This document shows, in pieces, positions 8,498 to 13,296 of a stretch of DNA of 13,296 bases. The DNA comes from Byssothecium circinans (lineage: Eukaryota; Ascomycota; Dothideomycetes; Pleosporales; Massarinaceae). A program made the translations under genes and the position numbers. The stretch spans positions 657,855 through 671,150 of the forward strand of contig ML976986.1 in the NCBI GenBank assembly GCA_010015675.1. Direction: 5' to 3'. The notes beneath the pieces were generated by a model that made no database searches, was not told the origin of the DNA, and was given only the letters and a program-made list of their open reading frames with translations. The first letter of the stretch is position 1. Each line of letters begins with the position of its first letter.

Positions 8498-9201
8498 TAT
8501 TAGGAAAATTTTAAGGTTTAATATAATTATTAGCTAGCTTAGTAGAGCGCTGCTATAAGCCTATAATATTCCTAATGTTACTAATATTGCTAATCTAGTG
8601 TTAGCCTCTAGCATATAGTTAACACGTAGCTATAACGCTTAGTAGGTAAGGCAGCCTTTAGAGATCTTTTAGGGCTATTTAGAGATGCTTTAGATATAAC
8701 CTTAATATATAAAATATAGTACTTTTTAAGGTCTATTAATAGAAAAAAAAGCTAAGCTATAGCTATTTTATTTAATACTTTTTTATTAATTTTATTACTT
8801 TTACTTAGATATATTAAACTTAGACGTATTTAGAATAACTAGAATAGTAGTAAATAGTAGCTAAATAGCTATAAAAATATACTACTATAATATAATAAAA
8901 GTTTAGTCTAGATAAAAATCCTAGGTTACAAAGGTTTAAAATACTAAAAATAGAAAAATATTATTATTCTAGCTAGCTAGTAGCTAAGCGAGTATTTCTC
9001 TTAGCATAGAATACCTATATATATATATTATAATACTCTATATTTTTTATAGTAGGCCTATTACTATTAGTATTAATATAAGGCCTGTAATTCTACTTTA
9101 TATAATATTTTAAGTATTAAAGCAGCCTAGTAAGCATTAGAAGCATTATAGGCTTATGCTAAAAAACCTAAAAAATTAGCATAAGAAAAGATTTCCTAAT
9201 A
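8498..9201. mobile_element. Element I: 704-bp non-autonomous TA-target element
   Basis: The ends are perfect 10-bp inverted repeats (tattaggaaa at 8498-8507 and its inverse at 9192-9201) flanked by TA at 8496-8497 and 9202-9203. Removing the element and one TA restores gtaattaagtac as found in the sister copies. A subterminal inverted pair (8552-8582 and 9129-9159, sharing the ctataa-gcctataat type core) lies nearly in register. There is no recognisable coding frame. The terminal sequence is unrelated to the acgtaaag family, so a different TA-specific transposase probably moved it. Confidence 0.8.
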
Positions 9202-9203
9202 TA

Positions 9204-9420
9204 AGTACTATCTACGCGTTTAAAGGGACTAGCCTTATTACCTTAAAAGCCTTTTACTAGTTCTAAACTATAAATATACTTAAAAATATATCTTTAAAAG
9301 CTAGTAAGAATACTTTCTTATTAATATAAAAGATATATTAGTATACTAAGTTCTAAATAGCCTTAAAGTACTTATACTTAAGTAGTAAGAATAATACTAT
9401 ATTAAATAGCTAAAGGATTA
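9204..9420 (-). pseudogene. Element G transposase, catalytic-region segment, abruptly truncated
   Basis: The minus strand continues the G transposase towards its N-terminus (KEAFLLAFK-like, PLKYKYFK-like and the third catalytic motif with Asp changed to Asn). Similarity to A, B and H stops at about 9420, just before the third catalytic motif; upstream of that point the sequence is unrelated J DNA. Confidence 0.78.
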
Positions 9421-9456
9421 TTAGGGTACCTAGCTAGCCCTTCTAAAGCTTTTAAC

Positions 9457-9482
9457 TTTAGATAGTAAGCTTACTATCTAAA
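9457..9482. repeat. 26-bp perfect palindrome at the start of region J
   Basis: The two 13-bp halves (tttagatagtaag and its reverse complement) meet at 9469/9470 without a spacer around a HindIII-like aagctt. It lies about 37 bp inside the junction with element G. It could be a hairpin-forming end structure or chance in low-complexity DNA; no function is implied. Confidence 0.7.
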
Positions 9483-9566
9483 CTCTTTACTTTATACCTT
9501 ACTAAGAATTAAGTAGGAGTATTAGTTAGCTATTAAGGGTGCTACTACTAGCGCCTTTCTTTAGCC

Positions 9567-9574
9567 TATAAATA
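9567..9574 (+). promoter_or_regulatory. TATA-like box with a pyrimidine-rich leader
   Basis: The sequence tataaata is followed by about 60 bp rich in C and T (to about 9635), then about 430 bp to the first long coding relic of J. This resembles a fungal core promoter or a retroelement promoter, but TATA motifs are expected by chance in such DNA. Confidence 0.25.
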
Positions 9575-9810
9575 CCTCTTAGTCTCTTTACTTCTTAGTT
9601 TCTTATCTTTTATTTTATCTATTCTATAACTACTACTAGATAATAATAAGATACCTCTTTTATTAACTTTATAAGTCTATATAATCGCTTTTATATAATA
9701 AGAAACTAACTCTAAATTTTTCTTTAAGGTTACTAGACTCTAGGCTAGCTCTCCTTTGCTAGCTACTATTATAGGCTTTAAATAAGCTAGCTTAACTATT
9801 AAGTCTACTA

Positions 9811-9890
9811 TAGCTTTGCCTAATAAGCTATTATAAGTACTAAAAGTGCACCTAATTAGCTATATTAAGCTGCTAGCTTTGCCTAATAAG
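9811..9890 (+). repeat. 17-bp direct repeat in region J
   Basis: The sequence tagctttgcctaataag occurs exactly at 9811-9827 and 9874-9890, 63 bp apart. It contains CpG-free, TG-containing sequence that has survived RIP. Its role is unknown. Confidence 0.6.
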
Positions 9891-10065
9891 TACGCTTAAG
9901 ACTAGTTACTTAGCGTAAAAGAAGGCTATTTATATAGCTTTAACTTATTATACTACCTTACTCTACTTACTCTTACTTTTATAAAAAGCCCTTTTACTTT
10001 AATACTTACTATTTTTCTTTTATACCTATAACCTTCCTTTTTTTACCCTATCTTAACTCTACCTT

Positions 10066-10640
10066 ATAATAGATAATAATTAATATAAAGACGCTACTCC
10101 TACTAGTAAGGCTCTTCTTAGTAAGGTACTTATATATAAGACTTCTAATAGTAAAACTTATTAAGAAGAACCTAATAAACCTTACTATACCTACTCTTAA
10201 AACGCTTTTAATAAGCTCTCTACTTTTAGGTCTACCCTACTTGCTACTAAGACTATTAAAAATAAAGTATAAAGTATTATTAATAGTACTCTACTAGCCT
10301 AGTAAGCTTTCTTTAATTTTAAAGCCCTATAAGCTTCTAGCTTCTTATATAACTTTATAGATATTAAACTAGCTAAGCTTTTTAGCTCTTTAGATAAGAC
10401 TAAGTACTAATCTTAGATTAATTACCTAAGAGCTTTAAGTATAAATAAGCTAGTATCTTTACTCTTATTAAGAGCTTTCTAGATAACTACTTTAAAGACG
10501 CTATTAATCTTTTAGAATTTTTACTTAGAGACCTTAGCTCCCTACCTAATAGCTTTAATATTTATAAATAGTAAAAGTATAACTAATACTAGTTAAGTAC
10601 TTTATTAATAGTAGTTTCTACTATCTTCTATTTTTACTAT
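10066..10640 (+). pseudogene. Unrecognised protein-coding relic in J, first segment
   Basis: A frame of about 190 codons is broken only by TAA and TAG, never TGA, as expected if Gln and Trp codons were hit by RIP. It seems to begin at ATA ATA GAT (10066), probably a former ATG. Readable stretches include YKDATPTSKALLSKVLIYKT, KLFSSLDKTKY and INYLRALSINK. I do not recognise the family. There is no signal peptide or membrane segment that I would defend. The adjoining frame becomes the more protein-like one after about 10640, so an indel or intron lies near there. Confidence 0.45.
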
Positions 10641-10643
10641 TAA

Positions 10644-11276
10644 GGATACTATTACGTAAAGTATAAGTGTAATAAGATAAAAAAGAAGGCCTATAATATT
10701 AAAAAGAAACTTAATATCTCCCTTAAAGTAGAAAATAAATAGAAGAAGTAGATACTAGACCTAAAGAATAAAGTTATATTATTAAAGGCTAAGATAGCTT
10801 CTTAGTTAACTTTCCTTAAGCCTTCTAAAGGTAACTAATACTATTAATACTTACTAGACTAGTCTAACTTATATATATAAGCTTAGGCTTCTTAAACCTA
10901 GCCTATAGATCTAAATACTTTCTAATGCTTTTTTACTAGCTTTAAGTATAAAACTAGTTACCTCCCTACTTTACTAGTTAGTATAATAACTAAGCTAGTA
11001 ATATAAGGCTTTATAGCTACTATATAAACTTATTTATAGCTTCTTACTAACTAACTACTTCTTTAAGATAAGTAGATACGTAATTCCTCCTTTAACTTTA
11101 ATAGTAAGAGCTTAATCACTATTATAGCTTTTATTTAAGATATGCTTACTTACCTTTGCTCTAAGCTAGCTTTCTTACCTACTAAATAAGACTAATATAA
11201 GTTTATTCTATCTATTAACTAGCCCTACCTTAGGGATATCCCTTAGTGCAGGTTTTTTTATAGGTTATAGTTAATT
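10644..11276 (+). pseudogene. Unrecognised coding relic in J, second segment with a basic coiled-coil-like stretch
   Basis: In the frame starting at 10644, about 210 codons again contain only TAA/TAG stops. The beginning is lysine-rich (KYKCNKIKKKAYNIKKKLN) and leads into a heptad-like run (ILDLKNKVILLKAKIAS), resembling a basic region plus coiled coil. Later stretches read FKYKTSYLPTLLVSIITK, LLTNQLLL-like (with stops at the Gln positions) and DMLTYLCSKLAFLPTK. The family is not recognised. It may continue the 10066-10640 relic after a frame change. Confidence 0.42.
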
Positions 11277-11529
11277 CCCCTTTTATTACATATGTGCTTG
11301 CACTTCCCTAGCCTAGTACCTAGTTAGTGCTTTACTTTATAGTATATAGTTCCCTTACTAGTAGATAGTAATAGATTATTAATTCTATTATATATATAAA
11401 TATTTCCTTTTTAGCTATAATCTATAGGTTATAAGCTTTTTATCTACTATCTATAACCTTAATTTAATCCTACGCGTTTAAACTAAAGCTATCTAATTAA
11501 CGTATAGTTCTTCTCTCTACTTTAATTTT

Positions 11530-11661
11530 ATCTTATATTAAGCGTAAGTACGTAGCCTAGAGATACTTTAACTTTTTATCTTATATTAAACGTAAGGTGC
11601 GTAGCTTAGAGATACTTCTCTTATCTTATATTAAGTATAAGTATATGGCCTAGAGATACCT
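11530..11661 (+). repeat. Tandem repeat, three diverged copies of 45-48 bp
   Basis: Copies begin at 11530, 11578 and 11623 with atcttatatta and end in a cctagagatac or cttagagatac block. Periods are 48 and 45 bp. Differences include C/T and G/A changes as well as small indels. The surrounding stretch 11277-11790 shows no convincing coding frame; this array is its only clear structure. Confidence 0.85.
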
Positions 11662-11794
11662 TACTTATTATAGTACTCTAAGATATATACTAGTAGTAAC
11701 TACCTAATAGTATATTATACTTACTAAGTATAAACTTAGCTAACTTTACTAAATAAAATAAGTAGATATATAATCTTACTACTACTAAGTCTAC

Positions 11795-12358
11795 TCTTTT
11801 AATTCTTAAAGGTTTTATACTACTAATATTTACTTTAGTAGATTTATGTACTTTTAAACTTAAGACTTTTACTATTTAACTAGATATAATATTAGCATAG
11901 ATTAAAGCTACCCTTACTAAAGTAGAAGAGTATAATAAGCTAGTCTAACCTATTAATAAGAATGTCTATATTTAGAAGGAAACTAAACGTAAGGCTATTA
12001 CTTAGTAAAATAAGAATAATATACTTCTTTAAAACACTATTCTAGGTTCTATATATTAACTTTACTATATAAGCTTGCTCTTTTATAGCTCTTCTATAAA
12101 GGTAATACTATTAATATTAAGCATAAGGCTTAGGTATAGTTTATTAACCTTTAAGCTAGAAGTTCTTTTAATATATAGGACTATATTAGATGTTTTAAAT
12201 AAGCTATAGTATCTTTAGCTAATACTAGCATCTTTATTAGAACTTTACCTTTTAAGCCTATTCTAGAAATGCATATTACTTTTTAAGAGATAGTCTAAGG
12301 AATTTAATCTACTATAGACTTAGGTATATATAAGACTTTAGTTATCTACTTTCTATAT
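11795..12358 (+). pseudogene. Unrecognised coding relic in J, third segment
   Basis: From about 11795 to 12050 the same frame phase as the second segment reads LVDLCTFKLKTFTI, IKATLTKVEEYNKLV and PINKNVYI, KETKRKAIT with TAA/TAG between. From about 12094 to 12358 a different frame reads GNTINIKHKA, DYIRCFK, IVSLANTSIFIRTLPFKP and EMHITF. Stops are again only TAA/TAG. I do not recognise either part; they could be exons of one gene or one frame broken by an indel. Confidence 0.4.
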
Positions 12359-12370
12359 AGCCTCTTATAA

Positions 12371-13228
12371 TTAGCGTCTATTAGTTACTAATTTTAGATA
12401 GCTATAAAAGCTACTTAAATTAAGATCTTAAGGATTATTATTATAATAATAAGATCTTTACGCTTTATATACTACTCTACTTATTACATATCCTCTAGCT
12501 GCTTAATATAGTATTATTCTTACCACTTAAATATAAGTACTTTAAGATTATTTAGGGCTTAGCATAATAGCGCGTCTTTTATATTAATAAGAAAGCGTTT
12601 CTACTAACCTTTAAAGACGCGTTTTCAAGCGTATTTATAGTTTAGAACTATTAAAAGGCCTTTAAGGTAATAGGGCTAGTCCTTTTAAACGCGTAGGTAG
12701 TACTTAATTACCTTAATATATATATATATACCTTACTAGGACCCTTACTACTAGAGACGCTATAGCTATTAAGGACTCTAAGTAATATACACGAATTTAG
12801 CTTATAGTTAAAGCTAGTACGTAATTCTATTACTTAGTTACTATAGATAGCTTAGGGTAGGCTTTTATAGCTTATTAAAGGCGCTAAGTTAATGCTGCAT
12901 AGTAGCGCGCTAATAAAGGCGCGTATTAAAGAGCTTAAATAGTAACTTGTAGTAGTAACTAAGTAAAAAACACGTAAGTATAAGTATCTTTAGAAGGGTA
13001 GTACTATAAAGTATAGTTCTATAGTAGACTAGAATAGTTCTAAACTATTAAAAACTATCTAGAACTATAAAAAAGTAAAAGTAAAAGGTAAATATAGAGT
13101 ACAATAACTAGGTATTTACTACTATAGCAACTATAGTAAGGCTAGGTATAACGTAAGAACGTATTAAGCAGATAAAGAGGGTTCTTCTAAGTTAGAGGCT
13201 AGTACTTAGTTTATTATATTAAGTAGTA
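12371..13228 (+). mobile_element. Element F: Fot1-like transposon, 3' part, 5' truncated
   Basis: Similarity to A starts abruptly at about 12371 (A position about 3670) and runs colinearly to 13228, where element L begins. F retains CpG sites such as gacgcg. It lies in the opposite orientation to G, with J between them; G and F both lack their 5' parts and their breakpoints differ by roughly 110-130 bp in element coordinates. Confidence 0.82.
12373..13226 (+). pseudogene. Fot1-like transposase of element F, C-terminal half, RIP-inactivated
   Basis: One frame runs through the whole segment without a frameshift. It opens at SVY, LLILDSYKSYLN with the second catalytic Asp intact, continues through the third motif with Asp changed to Asn, RVFYINKKAFL, AFKDAFSSVF and IKGAKLMLHSSALIKARIKEL, and ends in the knuckle region, where the His (13147-13149) and the last Cys have become Tyr. 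Stops are TAA/TAG. The frame is cut by the target TA of element L at 13227-13228. Confidence 0.85.
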
Positions 13229-13296
13229 ACGTAAAGCACCACCGAACCGCCCACACCACCGAACCGCCCACGATTCCTTGGCAACACCAACTCACT
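13229..13296 (+). mobile_element. Element L: 5' or 3' end of a Fot1-family element without RIP, cut by the window edge
   Basis: After target TA 13227-13228 the sequence switches to GC-rich DNA beginning acgtaaagcacc. Two identical abutting 17-bp units (accaccgaaccgcccac at 13238-13254 and 13255-13271) are followed by the gattccttggcaacaccaa block, giving the complete 62-bp terminal layout plus 6 bp. CpA sites are intact, so this copy is recent or has not been targeted by RIP. G carries the decayed version of the same subfamily end at 1318-1365. Whether L is autonomous, a MITE or a fold-back cannot be seen here. Confidence 0.85.

Larger units (their letters stand above)
1318..9420 (-). mobile_element. 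Element G: old Fot1-like transposon, 3' part only, in three pieces
   Basis: G is the outermost host of the left nest. Its pieces are 1318-1389 (truncated 3' terminal repeat and subterminal DNA), 7988-8497 and 9204-9420 (transposase C-terminal half, minus strand). Each piece aligns colinearly with copies A, B and F. The gaps are filled by H (target TA at 1388-1389 and 7986-7987) and I (target TA at 8496-8497 and 9202-9203). The terminal repeat at 1318-1365 matches the L subfamily (cores ending aaccg followed by attcctt) rather than those of H, A or B. G stops at about 9420, just upstream of the third catalytic Asp position, where unrelated J sequence begins. Its 5' half is absent from the window. 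Confidence 0.8.
9421..12370. other. Region J: RIP-decayed DNA of unknown origin between two Fot1 fragments
   Basis: About 2.95 kb with no similarity that I can see to the Fot1 copies, the fold-back element or I. It carries the same TpA-rich, CpA-poor signature, so it was probably part of a repeat when mutated. Plus-strand stretches at about 10066-11276 and 11795-12358 read like protein broken only by TAA/TAG. I see no terminal inverted repeats, no long terminal direct repeats and no reverse-transcriptase or integrase motif. The first 640 bp (9421-10065) hold no convincing frame, only a palindrome, a short direct repeat and a TATA-like box. It could be a retroelement, another DNA transposon or a duplicated gene. 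Confidence 0.5.

Noticed and set aside
2581..9420. Reading the repeated Fot1 blocks as a tandem or inverted segmental duplication
   Set aside because: Exact TA duplications, terminal repeats and the restored 1,834-bp length of H show nested transposition instead.
9421..12370. Region J as an LTR retrotransposon
   Set aside because: No direct terminal repeats were found, and no reverse transcriptase, protease or integrase motif could be read in any frame; decay may hide them, so it is left as unknown.
7986..13228. H in G and L in F as the two arms of one large inverted duplication
   Set aside because: H and L ends belong to different subfamilies (atagctaaa against gaaccgcccac cores, with differences that RIP cannot make), so the shared site reflects independent insertions.
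1..13296. Mitochondrial or bacterial origin because of the high AT content
   Set aside because: The composition is explained by CpA to TpA change with CpG retained, and the contents are fungal nuclear Fot1/pogo transposons.

Overview
The window looks like a transposon graveyard from a filamentous ascomycete (Pezizomycotina). Nearly all of it is AT-rich and dominated by TpA. CpA and TpG are scarce while many CpG sites survive, and Gln and Trp codons are repeatedly turned into TAA/TAG. This is the footprint of repeat-induced point mutation (RIP, CpA to TpA on either strand). No intact host gene and no RNA gene is visible. The genus cannot be named from this sequence.

Almost everything from 1 to 9420 and from 12371 to the end can be parsed as copies of Fot1/pogo-type DNA transposons (Tc1/mariner superfamily, TA target), inserted into one another. 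From the left: element K (minus strand, cut by the window edge, ends about 1317-1320) is a pogo-type element whose transposase reads in one frame through about two dozen RIP stops. It sits in the 3' terminal repeat of element G (minus; pieces 1318-1389, 7988-8497 and 9204-9420). G also carries a full-length Fot1 element H (minus, 1390-7985) and a 704-bp non-autonomous TA element I (8498-9201). H in turn was hit by three insertions: a 1,075-bp fold-back element (1504-2578), Fot1 copy A (plus, 2790-4622) and Fot1 copy B (plus, 4885-6732). Removing these three from H rejoins about 1,834 bp, the same size as A (1,833) and B (1,848), which confirms the parse. On the right, the 3' part of another Fot1 copy F (plus, 12371-13228) is hit at 13227-13228 by element L. 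Only the first 68 bp of L are in the window; they are GC-rich and show no RIP.

Between G and F lies J (about 9421-12370), RIP-decayed DNA that I do not recognise. On the plus strand it holds several long stretches that read like protein interrupted only by TAA/TAG, including a basic, heptad-like segment, and a three-copy 45-48 bp tandem repeat.

The relative order of events follows from the nesting: G and F are older; then H and I into G; then the fold-back, A and B into H. K went into G and L into F at undetermined times, L being recent by its lack of RIP. The most interesting signals are: a pair of adjacent 17-bp direct units in the terminal repeats of every element of this type; exact loss of one unit in A; a fold-back element with nearly perfect GC-containing ends around a decayed palindromic interior; and insertions at TA dinucleotides that are CA in a sister copy, as if RIP itself had made the landing sites. 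I found no evidence of a new defence or metabolic system. J is the part that remains unexplained.
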